The notes: generated from the sequence alone by a model not told the origin. Shown: positions 12,527 through 19,700, counted from the first letter of the stretch. The stretch: DNA of 45,843 nucleotides from a virus (IMGVR_UViG_3300031673_000107:1-45843); one strand, 5' to 3'. A program made the numbers and translations.

Positions 12527-12946
12527 ATGAAACGACAACTGGAATTTATTGAACAATTGGATCAGTATGGGTGTACTATTGCTTGTATGGCCATGATTGT
12601 CGGTATGTCATATTTTGAACTACGGGAAATGATGCATCGTAAAATGGATAAATTTCGACATGGATTTGTAAAACCAGGGAATATCGGGTTTGGTTGCATA
12701 GAATTCAAATTATATTTGAAACAATGGTTCGGGATATCGAGTGAATTTATTAAATTTTGTGATCTTGACGATCTCAAACAACATTGTGTTCTTTGGATTG
12801 CACCGTTAACTGGACCTTATACGTATATTCATGCTGTTGTTTTCGATTCTTGCACTAGGCGTATTCTCGACCCCAATTTACAAGATAAGATCAAAAATCT
12901 TGATAAACATAATGTAGTTTGTTGTATTGCTATAGGAGGAAAATAG
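12527..12946 (+). CDS. C39-like cysteine peptidase domain protein, 139 residues
   Basis: ATG at 12527 is chosen because the conserved domain starts here. Residues 8-30 (IEQLDQYGCTIACMAMIVGM, then SYF) match the Q-x-x-Y-G-C-x-x-x-C-x-x-M start of C39-like peptidases, with C16 the nucleophile and Q10 or Q13 for the oxyanion hole. H102 in YIHAVVFDS and D115 in RRILDPN complete the triad. The length equals one bare domain, with no transporter. Such domains cleave bacteriocin leaders or act as papain-like hydrolases. Here it sits among zinc proteins, so its substrate is unknown. Confidence 0.7.
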   Translation: MKRQLEFIEQLDQYGCTIACMAMIVGMSYFELREMMHRKMDKFRHGFVKPGNIGFGCIEFKLYLKQWFGISSEFIKFCDLDDLKQHCVLWIAPLTGPYTYIHAVVFDSCTRRILDPNLQDKIKNLDKHNVVCCIAIGGK

Positions 12947-13189
12947 ATGGATGTTACTTTTAAACCAGAAGATATAGTAGTAGAGGAAGTAGAAAGAACT
13001 ATTGGATGTTCACTGGATGTTCTGTTGATTTTTACCGAAACAATTGAGTCTGACGAGTCAATTTTTTCGCAGACTAATACCATTATATTGAATAAAATGC
13101 TGGCAGACATATTGTATTCGCAGTTGGGAAAGATTTTGAAAAAATCAGAAAACTATAAGATAGAGATTGAAAGGAAGGAACCAAAATGA
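12947..13189 (+). CDS. Hypothetical acidic protein, 80 residues
   Basis: An ATAGGAGGAAAATAG sequence gives a strong ribosome binding site directly inside the end of the previous gene. The product reads MDVTFKPEDIVVEEVERTIG, then CSLDVLLIFTETIESDESIF and a helical end ILYSQLGKILKKSE. It is a small alpha/beta protein with no recognised family, coupled by ATGA overlap to the receiver-like gene that follows. Confidence 0.65.
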   Translation: MDVTFKPEDIVVEEVERTIGCSLDVLLIFTETIESDESIFSQTNTIILNKMLADILYSQLGKILKKSENYKIEIERKEPK

Positions 13190-13587
13190 TTGTTTGGATA
13201 GTCGATAACGATGAGGAAATGCAACGGTTACATAGACAATCGTTTATTAGGAAATTGCCCGAAGCAACGGTACATACTTTTGGCTGTCTTTATGATGCGC
13301 AACAGTTTTTATCTAAGAAAGCTCCTGATTTTATTTTTATAGATTTAGATGCTGTTGAAGGACGAACACTTCCCTGTTTTGATAACCATTCTTATTTCGG
13401 TAATTTGCAAAAATTTGTTGAGCGATTTAGATCGGCATTTATCGTTATTATGTCTATGTTGATTTCTCATGCCAAAGAAGACGTTAAAGAGTTGAAAGAA
13501 GTTTGTGGAGACAACTATCTTTTTACGCTGGACCCGACGAAACCACATGCGTTGGCTGATTTTTGCAAAAGATATGGAGGAGAATAA
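13186..13587 (+). CDS. Single-domain receiver (REC)-like protein, 133 residues
   Basis: The fold pattern of a response regulator receiver is visible. Strand 1 IVWIVDNDE carries the acidic pair (D7, D9), strand 3 DFIFIDLDA has the phospho-acceptor candidate D53, strand 4 FIVIMSM ends in S90, and K119-P120 (DPTKPHAL) stands at the end of strand 5. These are the canonical acid-D-S/T-K positions. There is no output domain, so it may act like a CheY-type single receiver. Phage receivers are uncommon; a role in interfering with host phosphorelay is inference. It overlaps the preceding stop by ATGA. Confidence 0.6.
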   Translation: MIVWIVDNDEEMQRLHRQSFIRKLPEATVHTFGCLYDAQQFLSKKAPDFIFIDLDAVEGRTLPCFDNHSYFGNLQKFVERFRSAFIVIMSMLISHAKEDVKELKEVCGDNYLFTLDPTKPHALADFCKRYGGE

Positions 13588-13808
13588 TGGGGACCAAAGA
13601 ATGGCAAAAACGACTTATAGATATATTGTCTGGTAATCCATCCGAGAATCTTCTATAAGCAGTTTTGTGGATGTGTCTACATTTTTGTGAACTGTATGGA
13701 ATGGAGTTGAATGATTCCGTTGAGATAGTTGAACGTGCTGTGCATGACGCAGAATGTCCATGGTTTAATGGTTCGGAATGTTCTTGTTGCGAGACCGATA
13801 AGAAATAA
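13587..13808 (+). pseudogene. Small Cys-containing gene interrupted by an in-frame TAA
   Basis: ATG at 13587 (TAATG overlap, GGAGGAG upstream) opens a frame that stops at TAA 13656-13658 after 23 codons. The same frame then continues for 49 more codons of protein-like sequence, AVLWMCLHFCELYGMELNDS to NGSECSCCETDKK, ending at 13808. This looks like one gene of 73 codons broken by a nonsense change (for example CAA or GAA to TAA), a sequencing error, or stop readthrough. Elsewhere in this window TAA ends genes normally. A separate gene from ATG near 13671 is another reading. Confidence 0.6.
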
Positions 13809-13817
13809 TTTAGAAAA

Positions 13818-14063
13818 ATGCTGAACAAATTCATGCGTTTAACGTATAACATAGCGATGATGTTATTTGAATTTTGCCCGATATGCAAAAGGGACCACAC
13901 GAGCGATACCGATTTTCTTAAACCTATGGTTTTATCAGGGGACGACAAGATGATGCAATGTGGTGTTTGTAACAATCAATTTCCCCTGATACAATCGACC
14001 CCACTCTTGTGTCTTGCTTGCGAACGCAGAGAATATTGGTATAATCAAAAGGAATCATTTTAA
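13818..14063 (+). CDS. Zinc-ribbon protein with three Cys pairs, 81 residues
   Basis: The product starts MLNKFMRLTYNIAMMLFEFC, and the Cys pairs are CPIC, CGVC (MMQCGVCNNQFPLIQ) and CLAC (LLCLACERREYW). The first and second pairs are about 28 residues apart. The N-terminus is hydrophobic but short. The ribosome binding site is weak. The stop overlaps the next start as TAATG. It is another member of the zinc-protein run. Confidence 0.65.
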   Translation: MLNKFMRLTYNIAMMLFEFCPICKRDHTSDTDFLKPMVLSGDDKMMQCGVCNNQFPLIQSTPLLCLACERREYWYNQKESF

Positions 14064-14299
14064 TGGCAGCAAAAGCTCCGATATATCGTGAAGATTTGAA
14101 AGGCTCGATTATTGACAGGGACTTATTGAATCAGCTTCGACGGGCTACAGAAGAATTGGAAGGAAACATGAGAGCTTCCAAACCAATCTTTAAGGGTAAT
14201 AAAAAGATTGGGTATGGTGTAGACAAAGTTCAGCGAGGTATAGCTGCTGATTTGGTAATTTCTATTGCCAAGGCCATTAAAGCTTTAAGGGGTTGGTGA
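14063..14299 (+). CDS. Hypothetical basic protein, 78 residues
   Basis: The product reads MAAKAPIYREDLKGSIIDRD and LLNQLRRATEELEGNMRASK, then VDKVQRGIAADLVISIAKAI. It is mostly helical and positively charged and could bind DNA. No family is recognised. It is coupled on both sides (TAATG at the start, TGATG at the end). Confidence 0.65.
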   Translation: MAAKAPIYREDLKGSIIDRDLLNQLRRATEELEGNMRASKPIFKGNKKIGYGVDKVQRGIAADLVISIAKAIKALRGW

Positions 14300-14553
14300 T
14301 GAACAGGTTTTATTTTAACCGTCATAGTGGGTATGGTAGCAATGGTCTTGTTGTTGCCGTGCGTTTTTACGGCAAAATGGCATTGGGAGCATGGTTAGGT
14401 TATGGTAAACCGGTATGGTGGAAGCCACGAGTTATAGGAAAAGGTAGAGCGTTATGGGGTATCGGGTTCGGTTGGTTATTTTTGTGTTTTCGTGTTCAGG
14501 TAATTAAATTGAAACAGAAAGGAGCAAGAAATGAAGGTCGGAGACTTGGTTGA
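14299..14553 (+). CDS. Gly/Trp-rich possible membrane protein, 84 residues
   Basis: ATG at 14299 overlaps the previous stop (TGATG). The product reads MNRFYFNRHSGYGSNGLVVA, then YGKMALGAWLGYGKPVWWKP and ALWGIGFGWLFLCFRVQVIK, with a basic tail. The central segments are hydrophobic and aromatic, so membrane association is possible. Its last 23 bases overlap the next gene, which has its own good start. Confidence 0.6.
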   Translation: MNRFYFNRHSGYGSNGLVVAVRFYGKMALGAWLGYGKPVWWKPRVIGKGRALWGIGFGWLFLCFRVQVIKLKQKGARNEGRRLG

Positions 14554-14710
14554 GATTACTCATTGTAATCAATGTCCGGATATGGAAGGAAAGACTGCAC
14601 AGATTGAAAGGACTACCGAGTGTTTTGTTAAACTTCGTTTCGGTAAAGGGCGTCCACAGGTAAATCGTCCGGTGATGTATCGTAAGTGCGATGTGCGTTT
14701 GGTAAATTAA
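14531..14710 (+). CDS. Small KOW/SH3-like protein, 59 residues (tandem copy 1)
   Basis: AGAAAGGAGCAAGAAATG gives a strong start. The product reads MKVGDLVEITHCNQCPDMEG, then KTAQIERTTECFVKLRFGKG and ends NRPVMYRKCDVRLVN. The opening V-G-D-L-V-E-I and the G-K-T-A-x-I turn are typical of KOW/SH3-like small barrels, with a CxxC pair inserted. The next gene encodes a clear paralog. KOW-type barrels often bind RNA or ribosomes; this is only suggestive here. Confidence 0.7.
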   Translation: MKVGDLVEITHCNQCPDMEGKTAQIERTTECFVKLRFGKGRPQVNRPVMYRKCDVRLVN

Positions 14711-14729
14711 ATAGTTGGAGGCATGTGAT

Positions 14730-14918
14730 ATGGAAATTGGAGATGTTGTTAGGGTTGTCAAATGTGATGTATGTCCAGATGTTGTTGGGAAGACCGCCAC
14801 GGTGAAGTCGTTTTCTGATAATGGTACGGTTGAACTTAAGTTTGGTCGTGGTCGTCCCCCGAAGGATCGTCCGTCGCTGTACAATGTGAAAGACGTATGT
14901 GCGGTCGATAATAGCTAG
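14730..14918 (+). CDS. Small KOW/SH3-like protein, 62 residues (tandem copy 2)
   Basis: ATG at 14730 is the start, with TGGAGG upstream; a TTG at 14715 is less likely. MEIGDVVRVVKCDVCPDVVG and KTATVKSFSDNGTVELKFGR align throughout with the upstream gene (GDxV, CxxCPDxxGKTA, KxxFGxGRP, RPxxY). The tandem pair shows local gene duplication. A terminator follows within 40 bases, so this is the last gene of this transcript unit. Confidence 0.7.
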   Translation: MEIGDVVRVVKCDVCPDVVGKTATVKSFSDNGTVELKFGRGRPPKDRPSLYNVKDVCAVDNS

Positions 14919-14949
14919 TAGCGGTCTAAAGATTTGGTTATGGACGGAG

Positions 14950-14983
14950 ATAAGAAGTAGCCTTCGGGTTTCTTCTTATTTCC
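14950..14983 (+). terminator. Rho-independent terminator ending the zinc-protein operon
   Basis: ATAAGAAG pairs with CTTCTTAT, and an inner CC-TTCG-GG tetraloop lies between them. TTTCC follows. It lies between the KOW pair and the collagen-like gene. Confidence 0.75.
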
Positions 14984-15001
14984 ATTTAAAGGGATAAAAA
15001 T

Positions 15002-16354
15002 ATGATTAATGGACGATGGTTAATTGGATTTTTTGTTTGTTTGTGCGCTGTTTCAAACTTTGTTAACCCGGCAGAGGCTTGTCGTTTTGACATTCGATCG
15101 ATTACTTTTGTTCCGGAGACGGCTTGTCCCGGAGAGGAGATTCAGGTTACGGTACAAGTCGAATGTTCGTCTATGATATGGAAAAGTACAAAGATAGATG
15201 GCGACTGTACTGAACACATTGGTCATGGACATAGCGGTATATTTACAGAGACATTCGTTATAATTGCGCCAGATGTCCCTGGTATTTATCCTATTGAGGT
15301 TGTGGTGTATCAGCGAAATGAGTGTTACGCGGGCTGGGGTGGTCATTTGCAAAGTCAAACGGTTAATTTGACTGTAATCTGTTGTTGCGAGGATGGTTTT
15401 TCTTGTTGGGATTTAAATCAGAATTATTTGTGCGACGACGATGAAGACATTAATTTTGATCAAGTTTGTGATGTTCTAGATTGTCATGGAGGTGATGGTG
15501 AAAGTTGCAGTGTTAAGCAGGACGCAGAGTGTGCAATTATTACCTGTGCCGAAGAGACCTGGGCTATTATTTGTAACGGAGAAGATGGAGTAGATGGTGT
15601 CGATGGTACTTCGTGCTGGATTGAACAAAATTCTGACGGGATTGTTGTTCATTGCGGAGAGTCTCAAGCTGTTGTTCTGAATGGTTTGAATTGCTGGGAT
15701 ATTAATGAGAATCATGATCCAGATTTTTGTTCTCCATATCTTCAGCAGATGTTCGATGGGGAATGTCCTTCTAGATTTATTGTTGAATATCCATGCGAAG
15801 ACCCCGTCGTTCCTTGCACCAAGGCAAGTTTGGTTGCTAAAGATTATGAGGGACATGTCTGTGAAATCGAAGTTACTTGTGTTGAGTATATGATGGGTGA
15901 GATGTTGGTTGATGAAGATATTGCCAATCAGATTTGTATATTTACCGAAGATACGAATGGTGACGGTAAAATTGATATGCTTGACTGTCAAGGGAGTGAT
16001 GGGTATAATGGTGTAAATGGTACTAATGGGACGAACGGGATTGATGGTCGGGATGGTATTGATGGGATCGATGGGGTTGATGGAAGTATCGGTCCGCAGG
16101 GTGAGTCTGGAATTGATGGGACCGATGGCAAAAATGGCGAAGATGGTGAAAACTGTGAAGTTATCGATAATTTAGATTCTACTTGTACCATCGTATGTGG
16201 TGAATCAGAAGTGCTTGTGTACGATTGCGGTGTTGGTGTAGAACATGAAGCTACATCTGTCATTGCTACTCATGGCGTTAGCTGTGGAGCATTCAACGGC
16301 GTAGCTTTTTTAGTTTTTCCGTTTCTTTGTTATTGGTTTAAATTGCGTCGATAG
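15002..16354 (+). CDS. Secreted, membrane-anchored Cys-rich protein with collagen-like repeats, 450 residues
   Basis: The N-terminus MINGRWLIGFFVCLCAVSNF plus VNPAEA is a clear signal peptide. Residues 27-130 are a beta-sandwich-like domain with SITFVPETACPGEEIQVTV. A Cys-rich section with EF-hand-like pieces follows (SCWDLNQNYLCDDDED; DTNGDGKID at 317-325, a dockerin-like calcium loop). Residues 331-384 are 18 uninterrupted G-X-Y triplets (collagen-like), with four more at 193-204. The C-terminus (VAFLVFPFLCYWFKLRR) is one membrane helix with a basic tail. So the protein should be exported and held in the cytoplasmic membrane, facing outward. It is its own unit between two terminators. Role unknown; surface modification or superinfection exclusion are guesses. 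Confidence 0.75.
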   Translation: MINGRWLIGFFVCLCAVSNFVNPAEACRFDIRSITFVPETACPGEEIQVTVQVECSSMIWKSTKIDGDCTEHIGHGHSGIFTETFVIIAPDVPGIYPIEVVVYQRNECYAGWGGHLQSQTVNLTVICCCEDGFSCWDLNQNYLCDDDEDINFDQVCDVLDCHGGDGESCSVKQDAECAIITCAEETWAIICNGEDGVDGVDGTSCWIEQNSDGIVVHCGESQAVVLNGLNCWDINENHDPDFCSPYLQQMFDGECPSRFIVEYPCEDPVVPCTKASLVAKDYEGHVCEIEVTCVEYMMGEMLVDEDIANQICIFTEDTNGDGKIDMLDCQGSDGYNGVNGTNGTNGIDGRDGIDGIDGVDGSIGPQGESGIDGTDGKNGEDGENCEVIDNLDSTCTIVCGESEVLVYDCGVGVEHEATSVIATHGVSCGAFNGVAFLVFPFLCYWFKLRR

Positions 16355-16385
16355 AATGGATTGTCGATTAAATGAATAATGGTTT

Positions 16386-16415
16386 GGTAGCCCTTCTGGG
16401 CTACCCACTATTTTG
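16386..16415 (+). terminator. Rho-independent terminator after the collagen-like gene
   Basis: GGTAGCCC, loop TTCT, GGGCTACC form a perfect 8-bp stem. CACTATTTT follows, a modest T-run. It isolates the collagen-like gene from the next operon. Confidence 0.75.
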
Positions 16416-16427
16416 AGGAGGTTTATA

Positions 16428-16898
16428 ATGGAAGAATCGAAGCAACAAGAGATGTTGCAAAAAGAGGTAGAGGAGATTTTAAACGAAACAAAAGAACTTA
16501 CTGAACGTCTTGATAAGCTTCACACAGCTATCGAGATAAAGAGAGAAGCCATTAAGAATCTAGATATTTTGGATGCAGTGGTGTGTTCTCTTCCAAATGG
16601 GTGTTGTCTTTATCGAAAACCAAATGGAGTTGGTGGTTTTATTTACTATTCAGATGAAGTTGGATGTGGGGTCACAGTTTGGGACACTTGTGCGGTTGAT
16701 GAATCTACGTTACTTGCGGCTATAGTAGCGGAACATAGTCGTAAGATTATCGAGAAAGAAACAAAACATAAGACGGAAATCCATAAATCTGGTTCATGTC
16801 CTAGTTGTGGCAGGACAAAGGAGAATCACACCGGAACTAGCTGCGATATGGTTTTTGGGAGAAGGGGTTGGAGGCAATTGGGTGTTTATGATGGATAA
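16428..16898 (+). CDS. Coiled-coil protein with C-terminal zinc pair, 156 residues
   Basis: GAGGAGG precedes ATG 16428. Residues 1-45 (KQQEMLQKEVEEILNETKEL, then TERLDKLHTAIEIKREA) are a heptad-rich coiled coil. A beta-rich middle contains NGCCLYRKPNGVGGFIYYSD. The end has SCPSCGRTKENHTGTSC, a Cys/His zinc knuckle. It is probably oligomeric. No family is recognised. Confidence 0.7.
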   Translation: MEESKQQEMLQKEVEEILNETKELTERLDKLHTAIEIKREAIKNLDILDAVVCSLPNGCCLYRKPNGVGGFIYYSDEVGCGVTVWDTCAVDESTLLAAIVAEHSRKIIEKETKHKTEIHKSGSCPSCGRTKENHTGTSCDMVFGRRGWRQLGVYDG

Positions 16899-16922
16899 AG
16901 TTTAAGATAACGGGGGACGAAT

Positions 16923-17192
16923 ATGTCAGATGAAGTAATGTTGGTTTATCTTACTAAGCATGTTTTTACCAGAGGAATTGTAGTCAAAAAAATATTAAAA
17001 TCTTCTGTGCTTTATGACAACAATATCTTAGTGGAAGGCGAATGGTACCAAGGCGATGAATGGCATATTACACCTCTTTGTGCTATTGTTCGCGCTGAAG
17101 AAATGCGCGCCCAAAGAATAGAGGTTCTTAAAAAATCAATAACTGAAATAGAGAATTTGGTTTTTACTATGGAGGACCGTTATGGTACATAG
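16923..17192 (+). CDS. Hypothetical protein, 89 residues
   Basis: The product reads MSDEVMLVYLTKHVFTRGIV and VKKILKSSVLYDNNILVEGE, then a helical end EEMRAQRIEVLKKSITEIEN. A small beta barrel followed by a helix is likely. GGGGGACG precedes the ATG. Its last 11 bases overlap the start of the CYTH fusion gene. Function unknown. Confidence 0.65.
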   Translation: MSDEVMLVYLTKHVFTRGIVVKKILKSSVLYDNNILVEGEWYQGDEWHITPLCAIVRAEEMRAQRIEVLKKSITEIENLVFTMEDRYGT

Positions 17193-18240
17193 TGAAATAG
17201 AAAATTCATATATTTTCGACAACGAATCGTTAAAACGATTATTATCCTGTGGTGGATATGAGTTGATTGATCCGGTAGATATTACTGACTACTATATATC
17301 AAAAGACACAAGAATACGGGCGCAAACAAAGTCAGAACATACTTTGTATTTTCTTCAACATAAAATCGGAGAAAAAGCATCTGGTGTTCGTGACGAAGAG
17401 TCTATAGAAATTTCTGTTGAAGTTGTTCGGCTATTATCTCAGCAAGCAGGGTTAATTGTTAAAAAACGAAGATATAGATTGCGTGCTCATAGTTATTTAT
17501 GGGTCACCATAACTGTTGATTTTATAGAATCTCCATTAAAAATCGTGGTTGCTGAATGCGAAGTCAATAATCGTAATCAAGTTCTTCCACCATTGCACCA
17601 AATATTGGGCTATAGGTTTCCATTGATTTCGTGTCCATTGTCTGCTTGGGATTATTTCCATCGTCGCATCGGTATCTGTGGCGCTCCTTCGTCTGGCAAG
17701 TCTGAGGTGTCGAGATTATTTACAACTGTCATTAACACTGTTTTTGATGGCAATGCATTCCCTACCCAGGAATATGCTACTACTTTTATACAGAAATATG
17801 ATCGTTGTCCAAGTTTTGTGGAACAATTTTTGGTTTACGAAGGACAAAAAACTAGAGAATTGGATGCTTTAAGACGATCGAACATTGTTATTTCTGATTG
17901 TCCTACATTTTTGTCATATCTTTATGCTGTTTTATACAAAAAGGAGTCGTTAAACCCAGTTAATAGTTTGATGTTGGGTAAATTGTATAAAGGAGTATTG
18001 CTTGATATCCAGAATTATACAGATATTGTATTTTTACGTTTCAAGAAATATCGTGAGAACGGGATACGTTTTAACGACGAAGTAGCTGCAAAATTAATAG
18101 ATAATCAAATTGAAGTATTTTTACAAAATCATAATATCTTTTATATCGAATCATATTGTGAAGATTGGCAATGTGCACTGGAACGTTTGCTTTATTTGAA
18201 TGCGATTGCCGAGACAAAATCTAATTCAAAAGGAGAATAA
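17182..18240 (+). CDS. CYTH domain fused to NadR/Ttd14-like P-loop (AAA_28) domain, 352 residues
   Basis: Residues 1-150 fit the CYTH (triphosphate tunnel) fold: TRIRAQTKSEHTLYFLQHKI, EESIEISVEVVRLL, LIVKKRRYRLRAHSYLWVTI and KIVVAECEV supply the alternating basic and acidic strands that line the tunnel. The classic first ExExK is degenerate (EIENSY). From about residue 163, RIGICGAPSSGKSEVSRLF is a Walker A motif. QEYATTFIQKYD and FVEQFLVYEGQKTRELDALR, then IVISDCPTFLSYLYAVL, follow the NadR/AAA_28 pattern. CYTH enzymes hydrolyse or bind triphosphates, so action on a phosphorylated nucleotide or RNA end is a fair inference. AAA_28-CYTH pairs exist in Ttd14-type proteins, in the opposite order. 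Confidence 0.7.
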   Translation: MVHSEIENSYIFDNESLKRLLSCGGYELIDPVDITDYYISKDTRIRAQTKSEHTLYFLQHKIGEKASGVRDEESIEISVEVVRLLSQQAGLIVKKRRYRLRAHSYLWVTITVDFIESPLKIVVAECEVNNRNQVLPPLHQILGYRFPLISCPLSAWDYFHRRIGICGAPSSGKSEVSRLFTTVINTVFDGNAFPTQEYATTFIQKYDRCPSFVEQFLVYEGQKTRELDALRRSNIVISDCPTFLSYLYAVLYKKESLNPVNSLMLGKLYKGVLLDIQNYTDIVFLRFKKYRENGIRFNDEVAAKLIDNQIEVFLQNHNIFYIESYCEDWQCALERLLYLNAIAETKSNSKGE

Positions 18241-18241
18241 T

Positions 18242-18373
18242 ATGACAGAAGAAGATGCGCCGATTATTTCAGATGAATCCGATGCCGATGAAGAGTACGT
18301 ATCGTCTTCAGACGATGAAACATTTGATGAGATGATTAAACGGAAGCAGCAGGAAATATGGGAACGAGAATAA
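18242..18373 (+). CDS. Very acidic 43-residue protein
   Basis: An AAAGGAGAATAAT sequence gives a strong start right after the CYTH gene. MTEEDAPIISDESDADEEYV and SSSDDETFDEMIKRKQQEIW are dominated by Asp/Glu/Ser, with a short basic helix at the end. Such acidic phage mini-proteins can mimic DNA, but nothing specific shows this. It is the last rightward gene before the strand switch. Confidence 0.65.
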   Translation: MTEEDAPIISDESDADEEYVSSSDDETFDEMIKRKQQEIWERE

Positions 18374-18405
18374 TGTTTAACCAAAAGAAGCTGTAGGGGG
18401 TGTGT

Positions 18406-19365
18406 TTATTTAATCCCTACAACAGAGGAAATGATTTTATCGAAATTAATTGATTGCCCCCATTTTTTATTATAAGCTTGGATATAGTCCGAGACTCGCT
18501 TATCTTGGGTAATTGTTGCCGCAATAATTTCATAAAAAATATTTTTTATTTTGTTGATCGGTGCACGACGAGGTAGGTTGGTTTTTGATTCAGCTTGTTG
18601 AGCTTCATAAAGTAACTCTCTATAAATTTCTGTGACTTTTTCTAGCTTTATGGTTCCCCGTTTAATTTCTAATAAAAGTTTTGCATTTGGTCTAGGAAAA
18701 GTGAGACCACCAGTTTCCGTTAGTTCTTTCAATTGCCCTAAAAGTCTAATGGTGTGTGACGCACTGGAGGTACAATATCCATAGTGTTTTATTTGGAGCT
18801 TTCGTTTTGCCCCTAGTTTACGTCTAGCGGGCTGTGTTTCTTTCGGGCGATTGATAAATAATAGGTGAATTAATTTATCCATTTCTGTTTTGTTGGGGCG
18901 GAAGACCTTACGAATATTTTCGATGATCTGGTTTTCTGTTGTGGTCCTTTTAATGGGAACAAGTTGCGTCCCAGTAACTTTTCTCCATTCAGATTGTGCA
19001 TAACCCATAATCCGTCTAGCGAATTGTTCGCTGGCAAACAGTTTACGGTTGTGACGTAAAATTTTACCGACATTGGTACATTCAGCTATATTTGGTTTTG
19101 GCGCGAACAGGATTTCATATAGAAGTGGATCGCCTTTTATCAGTAATTCGAAAGTTCGTCCGATAGAATAGATTACTGTGTCTGGTTTTCGAATTACTCG
19201 CTGGTCGAATCGACTTAGACCTATTAAATATTCAAAAGGTGGTACTACGAGTCCCCTTAAATCGTGATCACTTTCTGGAGTATCGGTGCCGTATAGTTTA
19301 GACCCAGCTATGACTAAATAATCTGGATGTTCGAGGCTACATTCAAGAGCTTGTTCTTGTTTCAT
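18406..19365 (-). CDS. Predicted nucleotidyltransferase (COG3541-like), 319 residues
   Basis: The N-terminus DYLVIAGSKLYGTDTPESDH, then DLRG, contains the G-S-x-x-Y-G ... D-x-D signature of minimal nucleotidyltransferases. A FELLIKGDPLLYEILFAPK region typical of the phage COG3541 family follows. The helical C-terminal part has FRPNKTEMDKLIHLLFINRP and KHYGYCTSSASHTIRLLGQL. The two Asp residues would bind metal. Members are frequent in phages with large genomes, and their substrate is not established. It overlaps the upstream 19362 gene by ATGA and ends 33 bases from the convergent acidic gene. Confidence 0.75.
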   Translation of the reverse strand: MKQEQALECSLEHPDYLVIAGSKLYGTDTPESDHDLRGLVVPPFEYLIGLSRFDQRVIRKPDTVIYSIGRTFELLIKGDPLLYEILFAPKPNIAECTNVGKILRHNRKLFASEQFARRIMGYAQSEWRKVTGTQLVPIKRTTTENQIIENIRKVFRPNKTEMDKLIHLLFINRPKETQPARRKLGAKRKLQIKHYGYCTSSASHTIRLLGQLKELTETGGLTFPRPNAKLLLEIKRGTIKLEKVTEIYRELLYEAQQAESKTNLPRRAPINKIKNIFYEIIAATITQDKRVSDYIQAYNKKWGQSINFDKIISSVVGIK

Positions 19366-19700
19366 TTGATTCTAAGTTTTTTAATAATTGTTTGTACTTT
19401 GGATATACATTGCGATTGTTCGTTGGAATAGAGTTCCATGAAATCATTGGGATTCAATGGACAAGGGGATTCGTAGTCGTAATTAATAAAACTAGCTTCT
19501 GGTAATATGTAAATAATATATTGTTTTATAATAGCAATTTGTTTGCCTGGTTCGGCAGCAATTATTTTAACGATAGGTTCTTCTGCGTTATTCGGATAAG
19601 TTGTTAACACTTGTTCTATCGCTGCGAGTGGAGTTAGAATCTGCCATCTTCGCAACAGGAAGTTTAATATTGATTTACGTTTATTTTTTGTGATTAACAC
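19362..19700 (-). CDS. Hypothetical protein, 112 residues
   Basis: GTG at 19700 is preferred: it comes one base after the previous stop, with CTGGAGAATAAC as ribosome binding site. An ATG at 19742 would overlap more. The product contains KRKSILNFLLRRWQILTPLA and IVKIIAAEPGKQIAIIKQYI, with an acidic, helical C-terminus ending in TIIKKLRIK. No family is recognised. It is coupled to the nucleotidyltransferase gene. Confidence 0.55.
   Translation of the reverse strand: MLITKNKRKSILNFLLRRWQILTPLAAIEQVLTTYPNNAEEPIVKIIAAEPGKQIAIIKQYIIYILPEASFINYDYESPCPLNPNDFMELYSNEQSQCISKVQTIIKKLRIK

Noticed and set aside
15988-16263. Minus-strand Pro/Ser-rich ORF opposite the collagen region
   Set aside because: Generated by reading the G-X-Y repeats backwards; no ribosome binding site.
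14950-16415. Possible CRISPR array or tandem DNA repeat at the collagen-like gene
   Set aside because: The repetition is codon-level G-X-Y triplets in one frame, with no regular spacers; no CRISPR array was seen anywhere in the window.
18391-18421. Bidirectional terminator between convergent genes
   Set aside because: TGTAGGG and CCCTACA can pair, but the 16-base loop and missing T-runs make it a weak candidate; recorded only here.
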